From the NCBI GenBank assembly GCA_018376855.1, contig JAHAAN010000046.1, forward strand, positions 1 through 13,008: DNA of 13,008 nt. The letters run 5' to 3'. This DNA is from Clostridiales bacterium (GTDB lineage: Bacteria > Bacillota > Clostridia > Christensenellales > QALW01). A model generated the notes under the pieces. That model had not been told where the DNA came from, did no database searches, and saw only the letters and a program-made list of their open reading frames with translations. Made by a program: the position numbers and the translations under genes. Of the stretch, positions 1 through 6,969 are shown piece by piece (position 1 is the stretch's first letter; each line of letters starts with the position of its first letter).

Positions 1-48
1 TTATAACACATTGCCCGTATTTTGCAAAGCCTGCTTCTGCATGAAAAC

Positions 49-321
49 TTATGCTTGATTGCGCCGAATAATATCCATAATATAGGTTACGATTTCTTCA
101 ATAACAGGTATACCGCTTGAAGAAAGCAAGCCCAGCAAAAAAATGATGCCGGCTCCGACTAATGTAAAACCGATTGCGATTCCGCCGCCGCGAACCAACC
201 CGGCAATCAAGTTATTTATCACGATCTTCCGCGTATGCGTCAAATAATAAAGATAATCATTAACCGTATATGCCGCAATTGATTTTGCAATTTTAGTTCG
301 CACATGTTTAATCCTGCCCAT
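49..321 (-). CDS. DUF5665 family small membrane protein
   Basis: A 90-residue protein with a basic N-terminal third, then an amphipathic stretch and one clear hydrophobic segment at about residues 48-66 (rich in G, I, F, L), followed by a short C-terminal helix ending in RRNQA. This layout, including the segment NNLIAGLVRGGGIAIGF before the membrane helix, matches my memory of the DUF5665 family, a Clostridia/Firmicutes family of unknown function. It should be a single-pass inner membrane protein. The ATG lies in the perfect 10-base palindrome GCCCATGGGC (316-325) and no good Shine-Dalgarno sequence is visible upstream. No earlier in-frame start fits. It begins 35 bases after the dehydrogenase stop with no terminator between, so it may be read from the same transcript, but a functional link to that operon is not shown. 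Confidence 0.75.
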   Translation of the reverse strand: MGRIKHVRTKIAKSIAAYTVNDYLYYLTHTRKIVINNLIAGLVRGGGIAIGFTLVGAGIIFLLGLLSSSGIPVIEEIVTYIMDIIRRNQA

Positions 322-356
322 GGGCTTAGCATTCCCAAAACGGCATTTTACATGTG

Positions 357-1451
357 TTATTTACCGACCAAAACTGTCTTAATATTTTTGCCTGCTTCCA
401 TATCTTCAAATGCAAGATTGATATCTTCCAAAGAATATTTTGAAATCAAACCGCCGATAACCTTCCATAAATGCTGATTACACGAAAGAAATCTCAGGTA
501 TTTTTCTACATCACAGACAGAATATTGCGAAGATCCTATGATCTGCAGCGCTTTAAACGTAATCATCTGCGGTTGAATGACAACCCCGCCTTTATCGGAA
601 TATTGCCCCGGAACTAAATACATTCCCCTATTGCGCAGCAAATCCATTCCAAACGGGATCGCCTCAGAACCGCCGCTTCCCTCAAACACGAGATCCGCCC
701 CTATTCCTTCGGTTATCTCGGAAATTCTGTGCTGTATTTTCTGCCCATCCTTTTTCATACTGTACACTTCGGAAGCGCCTAATGAACGCAGCATCTGAGT
801 CTTATGTTCATTTTCTCTGCCGATGACCGCAATAACGTTTTTAACGCCTGCACAAGCAAGATATGCAACCGCAAAAGAACCCAGCGCACCCGCGCCCTGT
901 ACAACCGCAGTATGCGTCTCTTCCGCCTTCCATCCTGCTTTTTTCCCCAGCTCAAAAGAATGGATCGCCGTAGGTCCTGCGCAAGCGTATGCACAAACAA
1001 TTTCCGAATCAATCCCATCGGGAATTTTAATAAGATTTTGCAGCGGAGAATAGTTATACTGCGCATATCCTCCCCAAAAATGAGGAGCATCATCCGGATT
1101 GCCCGCATTAGAGACACCCAAATGAACGCAGTTGGCATCATCGCCCGCTTTGCAAAGCATACATTCGCCGCATGGGCAAGCAATATCTACGATCACTCTG
1201 TCGCCCACCTGAAAATTTTTCGATCCGGCACTAAGCTCTTCAATCTCGCCTACCAATTCATGCCCGATAATCGCCGGTGTCGCCGCGCCTAACCTTCCCC
1301 TGAAAATATGAAGATCCGTTCCGCACACACCGCTTGCAAGCATCCTGATCTTGGCCATTCCAGCCGGCGCCGCTGCAAGCGGATACTCCTTGATCTCAAA
1401 CGGTTTTCCGGGCGCTGTAAATACAGCCGCCTTTGCAGTGTTTTGTTTCAT
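357..1451 (-). CDS. Zinc-dependent medium-chain alcohol dehydrogenase, partner of a glycyl radical enzyme
   Basis: A 364-residue NAD(P)-dependent dehydrogenase of the MDR superfamily (GroES-like N-terminal domain plus Rossmann domain), interconverting an alcohol or polyol with an aldehyde or ketone in the cytoplasm. Visible residues are the catalytic zinc ligands Cys43 (GVCGTD), His64 and Glu65 (GHE), and the four structural zinc cysteines Cys94, Cys97, Cys100 and Cys108. The nucleotide-binding glycine motif GAGALG follows in the second half. The start at 1451 is preferred because AAGGAG lies 9 bases upstream. An ATG at 1472, overlapping the activase stop as ATGA, would add seven residues and place this ribosome binding site inside the gene. 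It is the third gene of the glycyl radical enzyme operon, 17 bases after the activase stop. It may reduce the aldehyde product or oxidise the substrate beforehand; the sequence does not settle which. Confidence 0.9.
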   Translation of the reverse strand: MKQNTAKAAVFTAPGKPFEIKEYPLAAAPAGMAKIRMLASGVCGTDLHIFRGRLGAATPAIIGHELVGEIEELSAGSKNFQVGDRVIVDIACPCGECMLCKAGDDANCVHLGVSNAGNPDDAPHFWGGYAQYNYSPLQNLIKIPDGIDSEIVCAYACAGPTAIHSFELGKKAGWKAEETHTAVVQGAGALGSFAVAYLACAGVKNVIAVIGRENEHKTQMLRSLGASEVYSMKKDGQKIQHRISEITEGIGADLVFEGSGGSEAIPFGMDLLRNRGMYLVPGQYSDKGGVVIQPQMITFKALQIIGSSQYSVCDVEKYLRFLSCNQHLWKVIGGLISKYSLEDINLAFEDMEAGKNIKTVLVGK

Positions 1452-1460
1452 AAGCTTTTT

Positions 1461-1466
1461 CTCCTT
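1461..1466 (-). promoter_or_regulatory. Ribosome binding site that sets the dehydrogenase start
   Basis: AAGGAG on the minus strand, 9 bases before the ATG at 1451. It lies inside the longer alternative reading frame that begins at 1472, which argues that 1451 is the real start. Confidence 0.75.
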
Positions 1467-1468
1467 TT

Positions 1469-2371
1469 TCATTCCTTAATAATTTGAATACCATCTTCTA
1501 AAAAAATCGCTTTAAAATGCTCTATATCTTTCCCTGTAAGCGATTTTATTTCTGCATAAGGATAATGCTTTTGCAACGCTCTGTACTTGCTTTCCCCTAT
1601 ACGGTGGAACGGAAGCAATTCAAGCTTCTTTACACCAAGCTCCCGCAGCAGCCTTGCAGCCGATCGACAAAAATCATCCGTATCATTATACCCGGGAATA
1701 ACAGGGATCCTCACGGTTACATCGGCTCGAAACGCAATCAGCCGAGCGATATTTTCTTTAATTCTTGACAAACTGCCTCCGGTATACTGCATGCAGGCCG
1801 TCTCTGATACCGCCTTTATGTCAATATAATAACTCTTTACATACTCCAAAAGCTTTTCAAACACAGAAAACGGAACATCTGCACAGGTTTCGATCAATAC
1901 ATTTATGCCTGCTTCAGAACACAAGCGCGCCAACTCCGCACAAAATTCATCCTGTAAAAGAGGTTCCCCGCCGGAAAAGGTTACACCGCCGCCTGAAGCC
2001 TCATAATAATCTGAATCTTCGCTGATCTGCGCAAAAACCTCCTCTACGCTCATAGAAACGCCCGATATCTCCAAAGCTCGTGTCGGGCATTTCTTTAAAC
2101 ATTCTCCGCATGCCGTACAGCGTTCTCTGTGAAAGATGTGCCCCTCTTGCGTTACAATGTGCGCTCCGTTCGGGCACGCTTCTTCACAGGAACCGCAACC
2201 GACACATTTGTTTTCGTAATACAACAGTTCAGGCTTGTTTTTCCATGTTTCCGGATTATGACACCATAAGCAGTGTAAAGCACATCCCTTAAAAAACACT
2301 GTGCTGCGAATTCCCGGCCCGTCTCCTAAAGAAAAATGCTGTATTGCGCTGATAAGACCTAACTTACTCAT
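1469..2371 (-). CDS. Glycyl radical enzyme activase (radical SAM, with two extra 4Fe-4S clusters)
   Basis: A 300-residue activating enzyme of the PflA-like type. It uses S-adenosylmethionine and a 4Fe-4S cluster to abstract hydrogen from a glycine in the partner enzyme, creating its radical. The radical SAM motif is Cys30-x3-Cys34-x2-Cys37 (CALHCLWC). Two ferredoxin-type motifs follow: CxxCxxCxxxC at Cys56-66 and again at Cys85-95. The SAM-binding GGEP motif is at residues 134-137. The ferredoxin-like insertion is typical of activases for dehydratase, decarboxylase and lyase glycyl radical enzymes and is absent from the short pyruvate formate-lyase activase. The gene overlaps the end of the enzyme gene by 8 bases and has an AGGGAG ribosome binding site inside it, so the two are probably translationally coupled. 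Its natural target is almost certainly the product of 2364-4475. Confidence 0.95.
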   Translation of the reverse strand: MSKLGLISAIQHFSLGDGPGIRSTVFFKGCALHCLWCHNPETWKNKPELLYYENKCVGCGSCEEACPNGAHIVTQEGHIFHRERCTACGECLKKCPTRALEISGVSMSVEEVFAQISEDSDYYEASGGGVTFSGGEPLLQDEFCAELARLCSEAGINVLIETCADVPFSVFEKLLEYVKSYYIDIKAVSETACMQYTGGSLSRIKENIARLIAFRADVTVRIPVIPGYNDTDDFCRSAARLLRELGVKKLELLPFHRIGESKYRALQKHYPYAEIKSLTGKDIEHFKAIFLEDGIQIIKE

Positions 2372-4475
2372 GTTCCGTTCTCCCTAAAATATCCTCCTGA
2401 ATCTCTCGGCTGAGGGATGTATAATAAGCGCTGAAGCCGGACACCCGCACAACCAAATCCGAATAATTCTCAGGATGTTCCATTGCGTCTCTCAATTTTT
2501 CCCTGGAAACCGCATTGATTTGAATTTCCTGTCCCCCATGGCGAAAATATGTTTGTATCAGCGCTGCCAATTTTGAAATTTTAACCTCATCTGAGAGCAC
2601 TGACGGAGCATATTTCTGATTAACCACTGAACCGCAAGCCACCTGCGTATAATCCGGCTTCGCCACGGAATGAAGCGATGCAGTCGCTCCCTTACGATCC
2701 ATTTCTCTCATAGGCGAAGACGCATCGCTCAACGGCTGCCTGCTTTTTCTTCCATCCGGTGTTGCAGCGATCTCCGCTCCGGCCGGAATATTTGCAACAT
2801 TCGATGCCATCGCGACATAAATAGGTCCACCGTCGCCGGTTTTATATTCATTAAAAAGCTGTGCCAAAAAGCTTACATACCACTGCGCATAGCGGTCAAC
2901 AAAATCATCATTATTTCCATATTTCGGCGCATGCAGCAGTTTAACATGAATATCTTCAAATCCTTCAAAATCTGCCTTAAGAATGTCCCTAAGCTGCGCA
3001 AGCGTTACCAGTTTTTCGTTAAATACCACCTGTTCTATCGCCGCAAGTGAATCTGCAACAGTTGCAATACCCATGCAGCCTGCCCCGTGAGCGGACGGAT
3101 AAACTGTTCCGCCGCGATTGATATCAAGGCCGCGTTCAATACATGTGGTGCAGTAGCAGGACAGATAAGGCTGCTGATACTGCAAAGGATTTAAACGGTT
3201 ATTGTTATTTAAAAACCACATCATATAAGCGTCCGCACCGCACCGCATCTGCTCTTCCAGCGCCCGCATAAAAGCATCCATCGTTGTAATATTCTCCGCT
3301 TTACCGGTTGCGGGGCCAAGCCTTTCACCCGTCAGCATACACACCCCGTCGTTCAATGCAAGCTCTATATATTTCGGCGCATTGTAGCGTCCGTCCGTCC
3401 ATGGCGGCTGCTTACCGGCAATAAAGTTTTCAATACAGCCAACCATGCAGTAGTTTCTGCAATCCTCAAGGGCATAACCGTATTTTTGCAGCGCCGCAAT
3501 GTTTACATCGTCATTCATCAGCGCGGGATACCCAAGGCCCGTTCCAACCACATCCAAGCACGCTTCAACAAAGCGTTTTTCGGTTTTGCTGCTGATCCTT
3601 GCCGAAAGGTTAGGCCCGGGAATCTCGCACGCTTTTACCGCCCGCAGCAGCATATAAGAAAGCTCATTGGTAGCGTCTTCGCCGGTTTGCGGCGAAACTC
3701 CTCCGATAGCGATATTCACAACATCGTCTCCGCCGCTGATATGTCTTACCTCTCCGATTTTATAAAGGGTGCAGGCAAGCATCTCTTCTGCCTGTTCCCG
3801 AGTGATTCTGTTTGCAGCAATATCACTGCAATAAAACGGAAACAAATATTGATCCAGTCTGCCCAAGGCCATAGCATAACGGCCTTCCGCACATAGACTC
3901 AGATGTGCCAGCCATACAAGCTGAAGCGCTTCTCGAAAGGTTTGAGGTGCTCTTTCGCACAAATCTCCGCATGTTTTTGCAGCTTCAGCTAAACCGGCCT
4001 TTTCCGCGGCTTCCGCATAATCCGAAACCATGTGCAGAAAAGCCTCCATTGTTATTTGAGCAGCTTTCAAGAAGTCCGTTTTTTCGTTATCACCGTTATG
4101 CTTCTCGATGGACTCTTTGATCTCGGCAATTACACCCGGAATTCCCTTTCTCAACATTCCCTCATAGTCAGGTGCAAAATGATCTGCATTTGTTAGAAAA
4201 TTACGCTGCCCAAACGCCTGCATAACAACCTCTGCGCGCTTAAGCTCTTCTGAAGAAAAATCCCCGCAAAATCCCTGCAGCGAACCTACGATCAAATCAT
4301 TTTGATATATATGTTTCTGCGAATCCTCAAACAGACATTTGGTTCCGTAGGCTCTTGCAATCACATTATTCTCTCTTATATGCCGCCATATTCCTCGTGA
4401 AAGATACACATCCGGGCTATAGCGTTTATTGGGCCATAAACTTATTTCTTTTTTTAGCGCTTGTAATTTCTCCAT
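2364..4475 (-). CDS. Glycyl radical enzyme, dehydratase/lyase type, substrate unknown
   Basis: A 703-residue enzyme of the pyruvate formate-lyase/glycerol dehydratase superfamily. The thiyl-radical cysteine is Cys347 in VGCIEN, with Glu349 two residues on. This GCxE arrangement marks dehydratases and C-X lyases, whereas true pyruvate formate-lyase has two adjacent cysteines. Asp361 and Tyr364 lie 14 and 17 residues after the cysteine. From memory these are the spacings of the substrate-contacting Asp in glycerol dehydratase and of a Tyr in choline lyase CutC, though an alignment was not possible. The glycine radical site is Gly680 in RVSGFSAYY near the C-terminus (the common form is RVxGYSAxF). 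Other family signatures include HFAPDY (His99) and GRLDQYLFPFY. At 703 residues it is shorter than the usual 780-850. The ATG at 4475 is chosen over an in-frame TTG at 4493 because AAAGGAGAG precedes it. It is the first gene of the operon. An exact reaction cannot be assigned. Confidence 0.93.
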   Translation of the reverse strand: MEKLQALKKEISLWPNKRYSPDVYLSRGIWRHIRENNVIARAYGTKCLFEDSQKHIYQNDLIVGSLQGFCGDFSSEELKRAEVVMQAFGQRNFLTNADHFAPDYEGMLRKGIPGVIAEIKESIEKHNGDNEKTDFLKAAQITMEAFLHMVSDYAEAAEKAGLAEAAKTCGDLCERAPQTFREALQLVWLAHLSLCAEGRYAMALGRLDQYLFPFYCSDIAANRITREQAEEMLACTLYKIGEVRHISGGDDVVNIAIGGVSPQTGEDATNELSYMLLRAVKACEIPGPNLSARISSKTEKRFVEACLDVVGTGLGYPALMNDDVNIAALQKYGYALEDCRNYCMVGCIENFIAGKQPPWTDGRYNAPKYIELALNDGVCMLTGERLGPATGKAENITTMDAFMRALEEQMRCGADAYMMWFLNNNNRLNPLQYQQPYLSCYCTTCIERGLDINRGGTVYPSAHGAGCMGIATVADSLAAIEQVVFNEKLVTLAQLRDILKADFEGFEDIHVKLLHAPKYGNNDDFVDRYAQWYVSFLAQLFNEYKTGDGGPIYVAMASNVANIPAGAEIAATPDGRKSRQPLSDASSPMREMDRKGATASLHSVAKPDYTQVACGSVVNQKYAPSVLSDEVKISKLAALIQTYFRHGGQEIQINAVSREKLRDAMEHPENYSDLVVRVSGFSAYYTSLSREIQEDILGRTEHE

Positions 4476-4481
4476 ATGCTT

Positions 4482-4490
4482 CTCTCCTTT
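4482..4490 (-). promoter_or_regulatory. Ribosome binding site of the glycyl radical enzyme gene
   Basis: AAAGGAGAG on the minus strand, six bases before the ATG at 4475. It would be coding sequence if translation began at the upstream TTG (4493), so it decides the start. Confidence 0.8.
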
Positions 4491-4493
4491 CAA

Positions 4494-4507
4494 GCTTTAT
4501 ATAAAGC
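4494..4507. repeat. Perfect 14-base palindrome, candidate operator
   Basis: GCTTTATATAAAGC reads the same on both strands. It lies just upstream of the ribosome binding site of the glycyl radical enzyme gene and right after the proposed minus-strand -10 box, so it would span the transcription start. It has no loop and is AT-rich, which fits a protein-binding site better than a terminator. Regulator identity is not shown; AraC proteins often prefer direct repeats. Confidence 0.4.
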
Positions 4508-4509
4508 AT

Positions 4510-4539
4510 ATCATATAAGCAAAAAAAGAAAACTCACAA
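4510..4539 (-). promoter_or_regulatory. Candidate promoter of the glycyl radical enzyme operon
   Basis: On the minus strand TTGTGA (4539-4534, four of six matches to the -35 consensus) is followed after 18 bases by TATGAT (4515-4510, five of six matches to the -10 consensus). The weak -35 box would suit a promoter that depends on an activator such as the divergent AraC protein. Assigned by eye. Confidence 0.45.
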
Positions 4540-4541
4540 TC

Positions 4542-4570
4542 TTGATAATGGTGGATTTTTATGATATAAT
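4542..4570 (+). promoter_or_regulatory. Near-consensus promoter of the AraC regulator gene
   Basis: TTGATA (4542-4547) and a perfect TATAAT (4565-4570) are separated by exactly 17 bases, matching the housekeeping sigma-A pattern with one mismatch in the -35 box. Transcription would begin near 4577, giving a leader of about 25 bases before the ATG at 4602. The regulator therefore looks constitutively made. Confidence 0.75.
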
Positions 4571-4601
4571 TTTGCCAATACGATAAAGGACTTTTTGAAA
4601 A

Positions 4602-5492
4602 ATGGACTACTTAAAAATTACTCTGCAGGAAATTCCGTTTATACAATTTGCCCACGAGCACAAAACTTCCGCAGCAGAATGGTTTCTTCCCGTTTTTCCG
4701 TCAACGGAAATTACCTATGTTAAATCCGGAGAGATAATAATATCTGAATCCGGAAGTCAAGCTTCCTTCCAAATCATGCCTCAAAGAGTTTTTGTTACAA
4801 ATCACGAATATGCATATACAACCCACAGTCCCAGTCGGCAACACTGTCATGTTACTTTTGCGATTCTTCATCGCAAAGCAGAATTTATTTCTGCAGCAGA
4901 GGTAACCCACGCTTCAAAGTTTTTTGAAAATCACGGAGAAATAAGCGCAATTTTACCGCGGTATATTAACGAGTCACGATTTGCCGAACATATTTGTCAA
5001 AGCATAGAAACAATTATCTATTTACACTCGCTTCCCACTTTATTCTCGTCGATTCGTCTGCACGCAAATATTTTATCTTTACTCGCAGAATGCACAGAAT
5101 TTTCTATACAAAATGCCGAACGCGCGCTTTGTTCAGAAAGCACTTATGCACAAACACGCTATTGCCGCCGCGCAGAAGCATATATTGCCGAGCATCTTGA
5201 CAGGCGCATCTCCGTTCCTGAATTAGCTAATTATCTGAATATCAGCGAAGGACATTTATGCCGCGTTTTTAAATCGGGCACCGGCTTTACTGTTTCGGAA
5301 TATATTGCTTCACGCAAAATTGCGCTCATCAAAGAGCTTTTATTGACGGGACGGTTTTCGTTGGCAGAAGCAGGCGCCCATGCCGGTATAGACGATCCCA
5401 AATATGTAAGCAGACTGTTTCACCGAATCACCGGTATGACCGCAAGTGAATTTCTCCGGAAAGAATCTAAAGGTTCTGTCGACAGTATGTAA
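4602..5492 (+). CDS. AraC-family transcriptional regulator, divergent to the glycyl radical enzyme operon
   Basis: A 296-residue cytoplasmic regulator. The C-terminal ~100 residues (from about 194) carry the double helix-turn-helix domain of the AraC/XylS family. The first motif is ISVPELANYLNISEGHLCRVF. The second, SLAEAGAHAGIDDPKYVSRLFHR, is divergent: the usual GF and YF pairs read GI and YV, and the final sP is TA. The N-terminal ~150 residues look like a cupin-type sensor domain (TYVKSGEIII, then a histidine-rich stretch before ITFAIL-like strands). AAAGGA lies 11 bases before the ATG. It is transcribed away from the glycyl radical enzyme operon from a 126-base shared spacer, so it most likely activates that operon in response to its substrate or a related compound. 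The ligand is unknown. Confidence 0.9.
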   Translation: MDYLKITLQEIPFIQFAHEHKTSAAEWFLPVFPSTEITYVKSGEIIISESGSQASFQIMPQRVFVTNHEYAYTTHSPSRQHCHVTFAILHRKAEFISAAEVTHASKFFENHGEISAILPRYINESRFAEHICQSIETIIYLHSLPTLFSSIRLHANILSLLAECTEFSIQNAERALCSESTYAQTRYCRRAEAYIAEHLDRRISVPELANYLNISEGHLCRVFKSGTGFTVSEYIASRKIALIKELLLTGRFSLAEAGAHAGIDDPKYVSRLFHRITGMTASEFLRKESKGSVDSM

Positions 5493-5511
5493 AATTACCC
5501 TATCAACGCCA

Positions 5512-5543
5512 TCAATTTATGAAATCGCAAAATTGAATTTCAT
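5512..5543. repeat. Interleaved inverted repeats after the AraC gene
   Basis: Two 7-base inverted repeats interlock in the order A-B-A'-B': TCAATTT (5512-5518), ATGAAAT (5519-5525), AAATTGA (5530-5536), ATTTCAT (5537-5543). A pairs with A' and B with B', but both hairpins cannot form together except as a pseudoknot. Stems are AT-rich and would be weak. An ATTTTTT run follows at 5557-5563, so one hairpin may assist termination of the AraC transcript. Confidence 0.35.
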
Positions 5544-5568
5544 TTATCGCGCCATAATTTTTTAACAG

Positions 5569-5621
5569 AAAAAATCCCCCTATAGCAGTCGTTTAGCCTC
5601 TGTCATAGGGGGAACTTTTTT
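5569..5621. terminator. Bidirectional rho-independent terminator between the AraC gene and clpX
   Basis: CCCCCTAT (5576-5583) pairs perfectly with ATAGGGGG (5605-5612). After one A-C mismatch the stem continues with GCAG against CTGT. A T6 run follows on the plus strand (5616-5621), and an A6 run (5569-5574) gives the minus-strand transcript its U-tract. It therefore ends both the AraC transcript and the tig-clpP-clpX transcript. Confidence 0.9.
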
Positions 5622-5674
5622 CTATTACCCGGTCTTTTACCGAATTCTTGCATTGCAGTTAACTGAACTCAGCT

Positions 5675-6955
5675 TTATGAAACCTGTTCGTTTTTCTTTT
5701 GAGCTTCCCTCTTTTTCAACGGTTTATCGCTTTTCTCCATTGTCGGAAGCGCTTTACTTTCAATGCATGCTTTTGTTACAGTGCATTTTACAACATTCTC
5801 ATCGGAAGGAATCTCAAACATTGTGTCCATCAACGCTTCTTCAATAATGGAACGCAACCCCCGCGCGCCGGTCTTACGGCTGATTGCTTTTTTCGCAATA
5901 CTGATCAAAGCTTCTTGATCAAAGCTAAGCTCTACGCCATCCAATTCAAACAGCTTAGAATACTGCTTAACCAAAGCATTTTTCGGCTGTGTAAGAATAT
6001 TGATCAGCATGCTTTCATCCAACGCATGCAGGGAAACAATAGATGCTAACCTTCCGATGAACTCCGGTATCAAGCCAAATTTCATCAAATCCTGCGGCAT
6101 AACCTGTGCTAAAATTTCGCTGATATCCTTTTTTTCCAGCACCGTAGCATCAGAACCAAAGCCAATACTTTTTTTGCCGATTCTATTTTCAATGATCTTT
6201 TCCAGCCCGTCAAATGCACCGCCGCAAATAAACATAATATTTGTCGTATCGATCTGAATAAAATCCTGATGGGGATGCTTACGTCCGCCATTAGGCGGAA
6301 CATTTGCAACTGTTCCTTCTAAGATTTTTAAAAGCGCCTGCTGCACACCCTCACCTGAAACATCTCTTGTAATGCTCGGATTATCCGATTTACGGGCAAT
6401 TTTGTCAATTTCATCAATATAGATGATTCCCCGCTCTGCCTTGGGAATATCAAAATCAGCAGCTTGAATCAAACGCAAAAGAATATTCTCAACATCATCG
6501 CCAACATAGCCCGCTTCTGTCAGCGTTGTGGCATCGGCAATTGCAAACGGTACATTTAAAATTCTTGCAAGCGTTTGTGCAAGATAGGTTTTTCCTGTTC
6601 CCGTAGGTCCAACCATCAAAATATTGCTCTTTTGAATCTCAACATCTCCCGATTCCCGTTTAGACGTGATACGTTTATAATGGTTATATACAGCAACAGC
6701 CAAAGCCTTTTTTGCTTCATTTTGGCCTACCACATACTGATCGAGGATGTTTTTGATCTCTGCGGGCTTAGGCAGATACATGTTTTCAACTTCATTTTCC
6801 ACATTCGGGGCTTCCTGAAGCGCTTCCATGCAGTCGGCTATGCAGTCCTCGCAAATAAAAATTCCCGGAGGACCCGCAACAAGTCTTTTCACCTGATCTC
6901 TGGTACGGTTGCAAAACGTACAGCGAATCACTCTGTTATCCTCATATTTCGGCAT
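5675..6955 (-). CDS. clpX: ATP-dependent Clp protease ATP-binding subunit ClpX
   Basis: A 426-residue AAA+ unfoldase that recognises tagged proteins and threads them into ClpP. The N-terminal zinc-binding domain has Cys12, Cys15, Cys35 and Cys38. The ATPase domain has the Walker A motif GPTGTGKT (116-123), the pore loop GYVG (149-152), Walker B IIYIDEID (177-184), the RKH pore loop, the IGFGSD loop that docks on ClpP and the sensor-2 motif GARGLRS. The C-terminal tail is short and Lys-rich. All hallmark residues are present, so it should be active. AAGGAG lies about eight bases before the ATG, and the gene begins 14 bases after the clpP stop in the tig-clpP-clpX operon. A bidirectional terminator follows the stop. 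Confidence 0.98.
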   Translation of the reverse strand: MPKYEDNRVIRCTFCNRTRDQVKRLVAGPPGIFICEDCIADCMEALQEAPNVENEVENMYLPKPAEIKNILDQYVVGQNEAKKALAVAVYNHYKRITSKRESGDVEIQKSNILMVGPTGTGKTYLAQTLARILNVPFAIADATTLTEAGYVGDDVENILLRLIQAADFDIPKAERGIIYIDEIDKIARKSDNPSITRDVSGEGVQQALLKILEGTVANVPPNGGRKHPHQDFIQIDTTNIMFICGGAFDGLEKIIENRIGKKSIGFGSDATVLEKKDISEILAQVMPQDLMKFGLIPEFIGRLASIVSLHALDESMLINILTQPKNALVKQYSKLFELDGVELSFDQEALISIAKKAISRKTGARGLRSIIEEALMDTMFEIPSDENVVKCTVTKACIESKALPTMEKSDKPLKKREAQKKNEQVS

Positions 6956-6969
6956 TTCATTTCTCCTTC

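Noticed and set aside
1..48. An in-frame 13-codon extension (starting ATG at 42) after the DUF5665 stop on the minus strand
   Set aside because: It is very short, lacks a ribosome binding site and has no family resemblance; chance open frame.
804..1292. 162-codon open frame on the plus strand opposite the dehydrogenase gene
   Set aside because: It is a shadow of a well-supported MDR dehydrogenase, with no ribosome binding site or recognisable domain.
2364..4475. Pyruvate formate-lyase assignment for the glycyl radical enzyme
   Set aside because: The active site has one cysteine followed by Ile-Glu rather than two adjacent cysteines, the activase carries extra ferredoxin motifs, and no formate genes are nearby.
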